Positions 1 to 10,324 of a DNA stretch of 64,000 nucleotides are shown here, one piece after another (the first letter of the stretch is position 1; each line of letters opens with the position of its first letter). The DNA is taken from the NCBI GenBank assembly GCA_039621445.1, contig CP154954.1:38177703-38241702 (forward strand), written 5' to 3'. The stretch comes from Euglena gracilis (lineage: Eukaryota > Euglenida > Euglenophyceae > Euglenales). The translations under genes and the position numbers were made by a program. The notes under the pieces were generated by a model. The model did not search any database and was not told the DNA's origin. It saw nothing but the letters and a program-made list of their open reading frames with translations.

Positions 1-1065
1 GGCGAGGCTCTCAGAATCACTGACAAGTCAGCGAGTGAAAAGCCCATCTGAAAATCCCAGAACAGAACAAGTCAGCGGAACCGCCGGAAGGCTGAAGGAA
101 AGACTGAGGGGGGGGGGGGGGGGCAATCAACTGGAATCCTGGACTGTGATTGTGGCACTGAAAAAGCCCAAAAAGGCAGCACCTCGAAATGACACTGCAC
201 AGCCTGCCCCTTAGCACTTGGTGGACCCCTCGACACCACGCCAATGATTGTTTGGCCCGAGATAAATCTTTGTGAATCGTAGAACACATGCACCAACACC
301 ATTTTAAAATGCACCCACTCCCTCCAAGGGGGAAAACCTTCACATTATTGACAAAAATGCGATGGGGTGGTTGGAATTGTCCTCCTGAAGCCCAGCAGTG
401 CTCCCTCCCAGATCCACCATGCTGAAGTTCGGCCGGTCGTCTCTGCTTTGGCCACTGGTGCACTTCACACGGCGCACACTTCACACAGTGGCAAGCGACG
501 GAGGAAGGCGAAGTCAGTGATGGCATTGCCCGAAATACACGTCCAGGCAACAGGAGAGGGGAAGTGTTTCCATGGTTCCCAAAGTGGGGGACAAACATGG
601 AAATGCAACGGTGTTTTGGTCCCACGTCTGCTGCGAAAAGATAATGGGCAACAGGGGTGGGGGGATGATTGTCCATTCAAATTGTGACTGCCTGGAAAAG
701 ACGGACAAATTAAAAGACAAACAAAAAAATCAGAGATTAAAAAAGCGATGAAATTAATGAGATCACAAAAAGTGATGAAGTGTATTTGTGCTTCAGGATT
801 TGCTGACCACCTGGGGAGGGCTGGACTAAAGTTTTTTGTGCAAAAATGGGCCGGCTTTTTCGGGGTTCAACAGGTCCACAGCAAAGCCTCCTGAAAAAGA
901 AAGTTTTTGTTCGGGCTTTTCTCGTCTTGCTGAGTTTCCTGCCTAAAAATTGCGACCATTCCAGGTTTTTCTTCCCTCCCGGAAGACACCCCACCAGGGG
1001 AGATTCCAGCTGGTGGGTGTGCGGCCGCATCCAGTGGAACCGCAGTCTGACTGACCCAGCCAGGG
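1..1065. other. no recognised gene
   Basis: I see no convincing gene here. The open frames on both strands overlap each other without coding character. A poly-G run lies near 110-122. If the minus-strand gene described further on continues to this side, this stretch would be its 3' flank or an intron. Confidence 0.4.
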
Positions 1066-1069
1066 AGGG

Positions 1070-1580
1070 GGTGGGCTGGATGGTGTGTCCGCTGGGAATG
1101 CAACCGCCTGGCTGGCTGGCGGCGGCATCCGGCTGGGGGGAAGGGCGCCAGTGGCCGGGCAGCGGCCGGGCGGCGCCGAGCAGGGCCTCCTGGCCGGGCG
1201 CCAGCCGGTGGGCGGGGCGGTCGGGGCGGTCGGGGCGGGAGGGTGGTCCCGCCCCGGCGCCGTCGTCGGCGCTGACGGGCACCGTGGCGGCCGTCGCCCG
1301 GGAGGACGTGCCGCCAGGGCGGGGGGCCGTACCCCCTCCTCGCCCTCCCCCCGGCCACCGACGGAAGCCCCAGGACGGGGGGGACCACGGCGCCGGGGCT
1401 GCCCGGGACCCGCCGCCCTGGGTGCTCTCCTGGCGCTCTCGGTCGCCCCCGGCGGCTGTCCCCCGGGGGGAAAGCATTCCCCGCCCAGCGTGCCGGCGGG
1501 CCGCGCTGTGGCTGCCGGCCTGGCGTGGGCCCGGCGTGGGCTGGCGCTGGCCGCAGGCGGGGCCAGCGCCGAGGGCTGAT
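1070..1580 (-). CDS. GC-rich open frame, possible exon(s) of the minus-strand gene
   Basis: A sharply bounded block of about 75-80% GC sits in sequence of much lower GC, as do the exons at 7-40 kb. The minus frame is rich in Pro, Ala, Gly and Arg and includes a stretch with SADDGAGAGPPSRP, similar in composition to the A/B/C exons. The opposite strand is also open over the whole block, so strand and frame are not certain, and I could not fix splice sites. It could be a downstream exon, part of a 3' exon, or a GC-rich repeat. Confidence 0.3.
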
Positions 1581-1589
1581 GGCCCCCAT

Positions 1590-2290
1590 TCCCTCAATCT
1601 CTCGTATCAGTGGCAGGGCTTGGGGGGGGGGGGACGAGGGAGAAACAAACAAAGACAAACGGGTGCAGCGGGAAAAAAAACCAAAGCACGGAAAGGAATG
1701 GGGTCCCCATCAAAGTGCAGCCACCTTCCACCACGGCTGACACCCAAGGTCCCGAAGTGCCTGTTCTCGGTGTTAATGTTAATTATGACTGTCTCTGATG
1801 TCAAAGGCCCTATTATATGTTTTCCTCTGAGCAGTTTTGTATTTTCAAAGGTATGTATTCCCCTCATATTGTGCACAGCTTTGCATTTTTATTCAAACAC
1901 ATCAATGCGGTTTCAGGAATTTTTCATTTATTTTTCATATTTAACTTCGTCTGTGATTGTCATGAAAGAATTGTGAATAAATGCCAAATTTGAAAATTAT
2001 AGGCAGATGTACAAAAAAATGGGATAACGCCGAAATACTGTCTCCCTAAAATGAATACCTGCTGGCTCGGGTCTTCTGTTCCACCGCCACCGTCCCACTC
2101 TTGAAAGAAAATCAAGGAAAATAAATTAAGGACGTCCGATGAGAATGTCCGATTATGAGGTCCGATGTCTAAATGATGCACACCCCAGATAAAAATATTG
2201 GGGTACACTTTTTGCGAAATGCTCCGGAAAACCGGTAAGAAAATTCGAAATCTGGACGAAAAATGCGCACAAATGCACATCCTGGAAAAA
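1590..2290. other. AT-rich stretch, no gene recognised
   Basis: There is no supported coding frame. From 1,800 to 2,290 the sequence is AT-rich with short poly-A and poly-T runs and looks like intron or intergenic DNA between two GC-rich blocks. Confidence 0.4.
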
Positions 2291-2299
2291 ATCAAAGAA

Positions 2300-2720
2300 A
2301 ATTGCTCAACAAATCGCCCGTTTGGGGGCACGCCTGTTCGCTTCCGCGATGGGGTCGGTTTCGAGCCGGTGCGGTGGGCCCGGGTGGGGACCCCCACCGT
2401 CCCCGGCGCGACCCTCGCCGCCGCCGCCGCCGCCGCCGCCGTGTGGGTGCCGGCCGCCACCGCCCGCAGCCCAGGGCGGCTGCCTCTGCCAAACCCTCCT
2501 GTCCTTCCCCAGAGCGGTGGCTTTCCCCAGGCTCAACAGGTGGCCAACGGGTCTGGCCGCCCAGCGCCCCGCAACAGCCCGGCCCCACAATTGGGCCTTC
2601 GGGGCGGTGAGGGGAGACGCAGCCGCCCTGCCGGAGCCCGCGGCCCGTCTCGCCCCTTCTTGGTCCCTCGCTTGATCTTCGGCGGTCGCCCCCCAGCCCC
2701 GTCGCGGCGGCGCACACCCC
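2300..2720 (-). CDS. GC-rich block, possible exon(s) of the minus-strand gene
   Basis: This second GC-rich island has minus-strand open frames rich in Ala, Arg, Gly and Pro, including an (Ala)8 run from a GCC/CGG trinucleotide repeat near 2,415-2,440. Composition matches the exon islands upstream on the minus strand, but all three minus frames and one plus frame are open, and no donor and acceptor pair is convincing. The frame and function are unresolved. Confidence 0.25.
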
Positions 2721-3125
2721 CGGCTCAGGCCTCAAGGGGAAAACATGCAACAAGGCCCCTCAAAATATGCAATGCAACAAATGCAAAAGAAATGCGTTGC
2801 ATGCAGTCGCTCCTTAGGAGCTGCTGTACACTTTCCTGGAGAGGACTTAGAATTTTCATCTCCTCCCGGGAATGTTTTCCAACATTATTTGCTGCGCAAC
2901 GCGGTGCACAGCATATGCATCTATAATTTGCATTTGCTACATCAGAGCTCGGTAGGGGATTGCCGCAGCAGCAAGGGGAGGATGGGAAGGCTGGGGGGTC
3001 TGCCAGTGACTAAGTCATTGTGTGGGCAGGGCAGGGCACAGCCCGAGACCCCCACCCTCAGCAGGGGTGGACGCCGGCGGCGATTGGTGGGTGCCGCACG
3101 GCCCGGGTCGCATCCGCAGAGCCAC

Positions 3126-3191
3126 CGGCCTCGCCGCCAACAGCACGCCTGGGCTGGGGAAGGGCCACGACAGCATTCCCCAACCCATCTC
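3126..3191 (-). CDS. exon of the large gene (3' end uncertain)
   Basis: The acceptor ends in CTTCAG and the exon opens GA-GAT-GGG, giving residues beginning DGLGNAVVALPQPRRAV. The donor is placed at G|GTGGCT, which yields 66 nt and phase 1-1, but the frame stays open for about 55 nt more, so a later donor is possible. Confidence 0.45.
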
Positions 3192-3249
3192 CTGAAGCTG
3201 TGCATCCGTCCGCCGGGAGCATCTCTCCCGTGGAAAAGAGCAACGACAC

Positions 3250-3297
3250 CTCGCACGGCACCAAATGCATGGGGCTCAAATGGGGTGGGCAGCTTGA
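3250..3297 (-). CDS. 48-nt symmetric exon
   Basis: The acceptor is a C-rich tract ending CCCCCACAG and the donor is GAG|GTGTCG. The exon encodes KLPTPFEPHAFGAVR between split codons (phase 1-1). Intron to the next exon is only about 60 nt. Confidence 0.5.
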
Positions 3298-3371
3298 CTG
3301 TGGGGGTGGGCACGTCGTTGGCCGGGCACACTGGGCACCGGAGGCCGACTGGTGGAGGGCGGGGGGGGGGG

Positions 3372-3602
3372 GGGGGCAGCCCAGGCGTGGGAGGTTCCCG
3401 GGAAGAGGGCGGGCCGCAGAGGGATGAGCAGTGCCACCGGCACCGGGGCGGAGCTGCCGAGCGGGCTGGCGGGGACCGACTCTGCAGCGCAAGGCGAAGC
3501 GCGTTGGATTCTGGTTTCAAAAACAGGCACTTCACAGCATCCGACTTGTCGCCTGACAAACGCCGAGGACATTTCCGGCCACTGGCACTGAGCGGGATGT
3601 CC
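3372..3602 (-). CDS. exon of the large gene (3' end uncertain)
   Basis: The acceptor TTTTTATCGTGCAG is strong. The frame begins HPAQCQWPEMSSAF and runs through a Pro/Ala/Ser-rich part with AESVPASPLGSSAPVPVALL. A second minus frame is also open. The donor was not identified; the block ends near a 16-G run at 3,360. Confidence 0.4.
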
Positions 3603-3693
3603 TGCACGATAAAAAGGTCGGAAGTCATTAATTTGACCAAAGAGATGCAGTGCAAACAATTCAAAAGGGGGGACAAGAGCAGTCAGGGAATAC

Positions 3694-3871
3694 CTGGAGA
3701 CCCTTCCTGGAGGCTGGGAAACGTTGCTCCAACGTCAGCCCCGAGATGCACTGTCAGCGGTGAAAACCGGTGCCTCGGCGCCATGTGCAGCAATGGGTCA
3801 TCCAACACTTCACCAAAAATTGGGCGCTTGAGTCGATCGTTTTCAGTGTCAAATTTTAGTGTCAAATACTA
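3694..3871 (-). CDS. exon of the large gene
   Basis: The frame includes DTENDRLKRPIFGEVLDD and HMAPRHRFSPLTVHLGADVG, which look protein-like. The donor TCTCCAG|GTATTC leaves 1 nt (phase 1). The acceptor after AATCAATAG is weak and its phase does not join cleanly to the exon at 4,156-4,259, so an intermediate exon or a different start is likely. Confidence 0.45.
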
Positions 3872-3959
3872 TTGATTCATTTTTGATGGAACACCACTTT
3901 TGTCTCGTTGCTCAACAGGCACATTGTCAATAACCCTCGGGGAAAGTCCTTTGTGCTTC

Positions 3960-4037
3960 GACCGGCAAGCACGCACGCACGGACGCGTACGCACACCCAC
4001 GTACGCGCACACACACACTTGAACACGCACACACAGA
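3960..4037. repeat. CA/CG-rich microsatellite
   Basis: An interrupted (CA)n/(CG)n tract with ACGCACGC and ACACACAC runs lies between two exons of the minus-strand gene, inside an intron. Confidence 0.8.
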
Positions 4038-4155
4038 CACATGAGGGTTGTTTGGGTCCCACCTTGGTCCAAACCAGTTGAAAAAATGGTCGGGGGGAGC
4101 GGGGTGGTGCGTTGTACATGTCAACACAGCAACGCCTCCCCTCCAACGCTCTCAC

Positions 4156-4259
4156 AGCAACGCCCTCGGTTGCTTATTCAGGGCATCCCAGCTTCCGTCC
4201 AGCGTCACGCCAGGGCTGGAGTGGGTGCGGCGCCCCCTCTGTGGCACCGTCACCCCCGG
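4156..4259 (-). CDS. exon of the large gene, 104 nt
   Basis: The acceptor is a long pyrimidine tract ending CCCCCTTCACAG, among the best in the window; the donor is GCT|GTGAGA. The frame reads PGVTVPQRGRR then GVTLDGSWDALNKQ, phase 0 in and 2 out. GSWDA is shared with the preceding 54-nt exon, which suggests a small internal duplication. It joins the two upstream exons in one frame. Confidence 0.6.
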
Positions 4260-4358
4260 CTGTGAAGGGGGTGGGGGGAAGGGCAGGACCACAGCCTGGC
4301 AGGGTTGCCCTCCCCCTGAGCTGCCATGGCGTGAAGGCGACCGTGTCGAAAGGCTCAC

Positions 4359-4412
4359 CTTGGTGGGTCCCATGGGGGCGTCCCAGGAACCGCTGTTGGT
4401 CGGGAGGAGCAG
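4359..4412 (-). CDS. 54-nt exon of the large gene
   Basis: The exon encodes LLLPTNSGSWDAPMGPTK (18 codons, phase 0-0) between an acceptor ending CCCTGTGTAG and the consensus donor AAG|GTGAGC. The intron to the next exon is about 100 nt with a clear pyrimidine tract. Three consecutive exons (4,641 to 4,156) join in one open frame. Confidence 0.65.
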
Positions 4413-4498
4413 CTACACAGGGGTGGGGGTCAATGGCATGGCTGCAAAAATGGACCCCGGCTGCAAGGGGAAAAGAACCAGAAATGAATTAGGAACAC

Positions 4499-4641
4499 CT
4501 GGTGGGTGGAAATGTGTAGAGCTCCCGTTCGACGAATGGTGAAGAAGGTGCGTGGCATCCGGGTCAGCCGTTCTGGCACCGTCGGACCCCGCTGGAAGCG
4601 TTTGGCACGGCTGCTGGCGGGGAAATCAGCCAGATTGCCCT
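4499..4641 (-). CDS. 143-nt exon of the large gene
   Basis: The frame contains GNLADFPASSRAKRFQRG followed by PTVPERLTRMPRTFFTIRR and ends STHQ at the donor CAG|GTGTTC. A pyrimidine-rich tract precedes it. Phase is 1 in and 0 out, matching the phase-0 exon downstream. Basic and hydrophobic residues give it a normal protein composition, unlike the Gly/Pro-rich repeat exons. The family is not recognised. Confidence 0.6.
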
Positions 4642-4659
4642 CTTGGAGGGGACGTGGAA

Positions 4660-6285
4660 GAGGACAGGGGAAGGGTGTGAAAACCCAAAGAAAACATGTG
4701 TTGTGTTTCTGAGTTGGTTCGAGATTGTGTTTTGTGTGTTTTTTCAAGTACCAAAAGAATAAAGAAGAAACAAGATCGTTCCGTTGAGCTTTGACTGTCA
4801 CTTGCTGCATTTGGCCATCGCTCCACTGGAAATGACAGAAGAACAACACCATTGCTGTTCAAGGAACCCGAAACGTCGCGCGACGGCAGACCCCATGGGA
4901 CTCGAAACGGCAACGCTTCTGCAGCCTTGGCCTTGCGAAAAACCGGTTGGAGTGACCGACCACTGCCGTGCCACCCCCAGGCCCTCCCCGGGCCATGGTC
5001 AGGGGGCTTCCCACTGCGCTGACTGCCCCGGTCCAGTGTGGGCGGCGGTGGGGCCGGGAGGCCCCCGCCGGTTGGCCGCACTCCCGCCTGCCGGAGGGCG
5101 CGAGTGCACGAGAAAAACGCAGAGACGTTCGGGCACCGCACCGAAGGGTGCAATGGGGGGCATGCATGTGCAAAATCTTGTTCCGGCGCAGGAAAAGACT
5201 GCGGGACTTCTGTGTCTCAGAGTTGAGAGGGAGAAGGGGCCTCATGGGACGCCTTCTGAAAAGGGAAATTATTTCAACTTGTCATTCTGTTGCCTGGGAG
5301 CCGCTTAGCAAACCTCCCTCCCAAAATGAGACCCCCCCAAGAAACATCCCCTGCCGATTTTCAGAAGAAATCCAAAAACCAGGCTCCATGGGGCGATGGG
5401 CCTTCAGGACTTTGGGGGGATCAATGTCAAAAAGGATAGACCCCCCACCCTAGAACTGTGAAAATGTCCCAAAAAAGGCTGATATTCTGTTTTATTGTCA
5501 CGCATTTTGAAATCGAAATTGGCATCCTTGAGACAACTTTGGATTATTGACAAACAGATTGTTGCTGACCCCATTGTGGGCTCCCCTTCCTGGCTTTTTT
5601 GGCAAAAATGTTGGCCATCCTGGGCTAGTTTGAGCCAATAAGTGCAAGCACATATGGCAATGAAGCATTTCGGGTCATTTGTGTAATTTAGGACACTTTT
5701 TCCGCCACCTCTGGTCAGTCATTCTGGGCCAATTAAGGCTGGTTTCAGGGCTTTTGAAACTTAATGTTCAGGGTTCTGTTATTCCGCCTCGGAGTTGAAT
5801 GATCCCCCCACCCCACTTGGAATCTCTCTATCCTTGACAACCCCCCCCCCACAAAACCTCCCTCTTCCCCAAGACGAACCATCAAACCTCGACTGGTGAC
5901 CCCCCAGAGCGAAACAGAAGCATGAAGAACTTAATGAGAAATGAAAAATGATCCACCAAAAAACCACTTCTCCATAGCAACAACAGGGAGGTTCAGGCTT
6001 TTGCTTAAGGTCCTGGTAGCCAGTCCTGGGTAGCTATTCTATTAGCCACTAGGAAAGGCCATCCGTTCTCATTATTTGACCCTCCCTGGTCCAGAGGGGG
6101 GGGGTCCCCAGACTGGAAAATTTTTCCTCTGGCGCTGCGCGCCGAGGTGGTAATGGGGTTCTAAAAATGTCTTTTAGGGCGATTCTGTTCCCAAAAAAAC
6201 CCCAAAAAATGTCAAAAAATGGGCGTGCGTGCGTGCGCGCGCGTGTGTGTGTGCGTGCACGCGCAAACTGTGTTGTTACAGAATG
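4660..6285. other. non-coding, repeat-rich stretch
   Basis: I see no supported exon. It contains a C-rich fragment at 5,320-5,460 that resembles the foldback family at 34.2 and 41.7 kb (AAAATGAGACCCCCCC and ATCCAAAAACC), and a GT/GC dinucleotide tract at 6,223-6,265. It lies between exons of the minus-strand gene and is probably intron. Confidence 0.4.
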
Positions 6286-7105
6286 CTAACCCCCCCCCAA
6301 ATAATACCCCCCCGGGGTATTATTTTTTTGCCCGAAGTCCCGGCCCGAGGGGGGTATTATTTGGGGGGGTATTATTTTCCAAAAATTTTCGAAATTTTTT
6401 GAAGTTCCGTAGGAGCCAAAATAAACCCCCCCCAAATAATACCCCCCCCCAAATAATACCCCCCCCAAATAATCCCCCCCCCCCCTTGGGGTCCGACTTC
6501 GGCCGCCGAAATAATACCCCCCCCCCCCTGGTTTCGGGCCGAAGGCCCGGATTTTTGACCTGAAAATGTAGGTAAAAATCACAATTTCTGACAACAAATT
6601 ATGGAAAAAATGGATTTTTCTGGCTCATCTGACCTCCAAAAATGGTAAATTTCACAAGAAAGCGCAAAAAATGACCCCAAAGGGCGGTTTTGGGTGCTAT
6701 TTTGGGTTTTACGGGACTTCGGAAAATTTCGAAAATTTTGGAAAAATAATACCCCCCCCCAAATAATACCCCCCCCCCTCGGGCCGGGACTTCGGGCGAA
6801 AAAATAATACCCCGGGGGGGGGGGGTATTATTTGGGGGGGGTTAGCACCAAAACCCCGCTTTGGGGTCATTTTTTTGTACTCTCTTATGAAATTTAGCCT
6901 TTTTTGGAGGTCAGATGATCCAGAAAAATCGAATTTGTTGTCAGAGATTGTAATTTTTACCTACATTTTCAGGTCAAAATCCGGGCCTTCGGCCCCAAAC
7001 CGGGGGGGGGGGTATTATTTTTTCGCCCGAAGTCCCGGTCCGAGGGGGGGGGGTATTATTTGGGGGGGGGGGTATTATTTGGGGGGGGTATATTTTGGGT
7101 TTAAC
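6286..7105. repeat. 0.8-kb palindromic foldback element with poly-G/AATAATA modules
   Basis: The left arm (about 6,290-6,660) and right arm (about 6,870-7,105) are inverted copies: for example TTTTGACCTGAAAATGTAGG on the left is matched by CCTACATTTTCAGGTCAAAA on the right. Both arms contain the module CCCCCAAATAATACCCCC and a CGGGACTTCGGGCG block. The centre is near 6,765. No coding capacity is seen; it is probably a non-autonomous foldback transposon. Confidence 0.75.
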
Positions 7106-7109
7106 TTGA

Positions 7110-7448
7110 TCATGTGTATCTTTTTGCATGTTTCATGCTGGACCTTTTTTGCATTTTATTCATTTTTGTCAATTGAGCTATAAGTGAATGTCACTTTTTT
7201 TTGTGCTTTATTTCTTCCCTCTTGCTTTCCCCCCAGAAATGATTCTCAAATTATCTTTTCTTGTCCTTTCAAATTTTGTCTGTTCTGTCCAGCATCTTCC
7301 CTTCTTTTTGCTGGAGGGGGGTTCAAGGATTCGGGGTGGACATACATGGGTGGGGGATGACCAGTCAAGGTTACATGGCTTCTGCTCACAACCCCCTGGT
7401 CCAAATTCGGGGGCGCGAATGTTTTTTTTCTGGCCCCCAAAACATTCC
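7110..7448. other. T-rich stretch, no gene recognised
   Basis: The sequence is T-rich, with no conserved coding frame. It lies downstream (minus strand) of the AB exon at 7,616-7,957 and is probably intron. Confidence 0.35.
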
Positions 7449-7615
7449 AAAAATGCACACACGTACGAACACACACACACACATATGCACGCACGCACAT
7501 GCGCATGCACACACATGCAAACATGTGTCAGCACACATGCACACACGCACACACGAAACACATGCACGAACATGTATGCACATGCACATGCACACACACA
7601 TATGTGCACACACAC
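7449..7615. repeat. CA/TG microsatellite at a 5' splice site
   Basis: About 165 bp of interrupted (CA)n, read as (GT)n on the minus strand, directly abuts the donor of the AB exon, so the 5' splice site is the first GT of the repeat. Confidence 0.75.
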
Positions 7616-7957
7616 CACTGCCCGCCTCTCTGCCGTCGCCCGGCTGCAGCACTCCACCATGGTTATCACTCCATTGAGGAACTCCCCCGTTGTCGACCGC
7701 ACCGCCATTGCTGTCGCTGCCGCTGCCCCCCACCCCTGGCCAGGGCACCGGCGGCCGCCCAGGCCCGCCCGCTGGCACTGCCGCCACCGGCACGCCTCCC
7801 GCTGCCGGCCGCAGGGAGGGCCGGAGGGGGCGGGGTGGCCGCTGGGGGAAACGTTGGACCCCTCGCACCCAGGGACCACCACTGCCTCCTGCGAAAACTG
7901 CCCGCCCCTCCCTGGGCGCGGGTGCAGGCTGCGTCCCCAACGCCATGCCTGGCACAC
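7616..7957 (-). CDS. AB repeat exon, 342 nt
   Basis: The acceptor is CACCACAG and the donor is AGTG|GTGTGTG at the edge of a (GT)n tract. The frame starts VPGMALGTQPAPAPREG (A part) and continues without a stop into the B part, with AAGGVPVAAVPAGGPGRPP and a Gly/Ser/Asp/Asn-rich tail ending REAGSG. Phase is 1-1. Homologous AB exons occur at 11.4, 22.1, 26.2, 30.3, 37.4 and 39.4 kb. An internal GGCAG before the B part could serve as an acceptor if A and B are separate exons in this copy. Confidence 0.6.
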
Positions 7958-8182
7958 CTGTGGTGTCAGCAGCGGAAGAGAGGGGACGTGGCGATGCACG
8001 GTGAGGACCCAGAGGATGATTTCTCTCGTTTCTGGAGTTTGGCAAAATCAAAAACAAAAGGGGGAACAGTTTGGATAATTGCTTCAAAATAAGACCTCTA
8101 TGTCCCTCCCCATTATTTGTTTGTTTCGCATCATTTTGGTCTGGGGTGCCTCCCTCAGCTGCAATGGCCCACACAGCCACAC

Positions 8183-8412
8183 CTGCCGCCCCGGGCCACA
8201 GGCCACCGACCATCACCGCCTCAACCTCCCCCTCCAGTACCGCCGCCTCCCCCTCCTCCCCGTCGTCCTCCTCCTCCTCGGCCTCGGCCTCCTCCCTCTC
8301 CGCCTCGCCGGGGCCGGGCCTTACCCGGCCCCCCTGCCGCACCCCCGCGCTGTGCGCCGGCAGGGGCGGCCCGTGGCGGCACGCCGTGAGGTTGGCCAGG
8401 CTGGGCCGGCTC
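8183..8412 (-). pseudogene. C repeat exon, 3' part, split by a transposon
   Basis: This is the 3' two thirds of a C exon: from SRPSLANLTACRHGPP through the acidic run AEAEEEEDDGEEGE to the donor GGCAG|GTGTGG. Its 5' part lies at 9,983-10,102, beyond an inserted element. The first 8 nt (minus strand GAGCCGGC) are repeated on the other side, so 230 + 120 - 8 = 342 nt, exactly the length of the intact C exons at 23.2 and 27.5 kb. Confidence 0.75.
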
Positions 8413-9982
8413 CATGCATCTCTTTAAGCACCCGGGGGGGCAGGGTTGTTGGGCTGGGGCTGGGAATTTGGACTGGTGGCCTTGGGGGGGGGGGGGGCTG
8501 GACCCCAGATTTCCGATGCAAAGTGCCGGAAATTGGGGGGAGAGGATTTGAAAAAAGCCCAAAAATTGCGCTGTTTTGAAGGAAAAAAAATCGGCCAAAA
8601 TATACGCCAAAAAATCCTCTTCTATTGTGGTTGGCGTCGGAAAAAAAATTTGATCTGCTGGGGTCCCGAGCCACAGGGGCGGTGCCCCGTTACTGGCACC
8701 ATTTTTTTGACCTTCCCCCAAGCCCCGTTATTTGGGCACTACTTGCCATCATCAAACGTTGGATCCCGCCCCGATTTTTACTACTAAGGGACCCCCCCCG
8801 GGGGATAACTGGTATGCCATACACACAGATATGCATGCATTTGTATGCATGTGTTTGTATACATATGTTCATGTATGTACTCGCGGCAGGCAAGAATTGT
8901 GGAATATTTTCGTCCTCACTAACCTCTTGGACCAAAAAAAACTGAGGGTGCCCCGTTATTGGAACCATCTTTTTCGCCCCCCCCCCCCCGCCCCGTTATT
9001 CGGGCACTGCCCACTCAAAGGGCACTGCCCCGTTATTTGGCCGTTATTTGGGGGGGGGGTTACCGCAAAAATGGAATCCTGCCAAGGAGGTCACCTGGAG
9101 GAGGCTCCGCAGAGGCTCTGGGCTCCACCAAACCAGACTCCAGGGAGGCTCCCAGAGACTCAGGCAACCAATTTTGTTGACAGATTCAGCAGCACACAGG
9201 AGCTTGAGAAATTGGCCCCTACAGGGGGCACCAGCCACCCCAAAGAGCCGCCCAACTAAGGTTAATGCGCACGGAGGGACCCTGCTCGGCGCCTTCAGCG
9301 CCTCGCTCGGGTCCCCCCATGTTTTTAACCCTAGGTGGGTGGCTCTTTGGGTTCGCTGAGCACCCTGTAGTGGCCAGTCTTACAAAGCTGAGCGGGACAA
9401 GCTCAAATGTTTGCAGGAGAATCCTAACCCTAAACCTACTCCTTCAAATGGCCTCAAAATTCCTTTTATGTGATCGTTGTTTACAGTTTGGTGAGGTGAT
9501 GACTGAGTTGGTTACCTACTTGGAGGAGGCTCCGGGGAGGCTCCCAACCAAAAGTGAGGATTCCAAATTTTTGGGGCCCCCGGAAGGGGGTGGTCTGGAT
9601 CTGCCCCCCGGGGTCTGACCCTCTGCTCAAAACCAACGATCACTCAATTATCCGGCTGGACAATTACCCAAAAATGGAATAAGCATCTGACAACCCTGAA
9701 AAGTGCCCCCCTCCCCAAAAAGCCATTTTTGGTCCGTTTCAAAACGTCGAAAATTTTTGGTTCTTTGCAACACCATTTTTGGCCATTTTTTGAACACTTT
9801 TTCGAGAGAAAAAAACTGGTTCTTTGCAACGAAAATTTTCGGTGGACCCACCAAAGAGGGGCCAGCTGGGTTAGCAACAACCCCCCTCCCCTCCGGGAAC
9901 AGCTGGGCTGGGCCGAAATCGGGGCTGGCTGCAGCAGCCCCCCCCCCCCCGGGGGGCCTGCAAACCCCTAAAGTGATGCATG
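8413..9982. mobile_element. hAT-like DNA element (1,570 bp) inserted in a C exon
   Basis: The termini are imperfect inverted repeats: CATGCATCTCTTTAAG at the left and CTAAAGTGATGCATG at the right. The flanking 8 bp GCCGGCTC are identical on both sides (8,405-8,412 and 9,983-9,990). A CA-start TIR with an 8-bp target duplication is the hAT superfamily signature. No transposase frame survives. A diverged copy occupies the same exon position at 16,331-17,940, and part of it (8.66-9.06 kb) recurs inverted at 52.1-52.9 kb. Confidence 0.75.
9421..9436 (+). other. short telomere-like motif
   Basis: Two CCTAA-type units (CCTAACCCTAAACC) occur here in isolation inside the hAT-like element. It is not an array and is probably chance. 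Confidence 0.3.
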
Positions 9983-10270
9983 GCCGGCTCCGCACCACGA
10001 TGACGTCGTCGTCCGGGGGGACCTCCTCCGGCAGTCGCCCGGACGGCGTGGGGGTCCACTCCGCCGGCCCCGGCGCCCGCTCCCCCGCCGCCCTCCGGGG
10101 CCCTGGGGCAGAGACCAGGCGGTTCATTAAGACGGAAGGTCTTTGGACTGCCTTTGTTTGCTCACCACTTGCCCAGGGTCGGTGGAACTGAAGTCACTGG
10201 AAAAGCCTGATGGGTCTAAACAGTAAATCCAAAAAATACGGTCAATGACATGAGTTACAAGGCGGGTGTT
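9640..10270. repeat. segmental duplicate of 17,635-18,235
   Basis: About 0.6 kb is nearly collinear with 17,635-18,235, covering the end of the hAT-like element, the 5' part of the C exon and about 150 bp of flanking intron, including CTTTGTTTGCTCACCACTTG in both. The unit lies about 7.9 kb from its partner, so an already interrupted exon was duplicated together with its intron. Confidence 0.8.
9983..10102 (-). pseudogene. C repeat exon, 5' part, split by a transposon
   Basis: The acceptor CTGCCCCAG precedes GG-CCC-CGG-AGG, read as PRRAAGERAPGPAEWTPTP, then LPEEVPPDDDVIVVRSRP. The frame breaks at the 8-bp target duplication. The 3' part is at 8,183-8,412. Confidence 0.75.
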
Positions 10271-10324
10271 GAAGAATGAAATTCAACTGTGACAACAAGC
10301 TGCAAAACAAACAGAGAAGAATGT

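Noticed and set aside
4160-4545. Plus-strand frames of 126-164 codons
   Set aside because: They lie opposite three minus-strand exons that have good splice sites and join in one frame.
6219-6563. Proline/Asn-rich coding frame
   Set aside because: It translates the C-run/AATAATA modules of the palindromic element.
9415-9440. Telomere or subtelomere signal (CCTAACCCTAAACC)
   Set aside because: Only two imperfect units, inside a hAT-like element, with no array.
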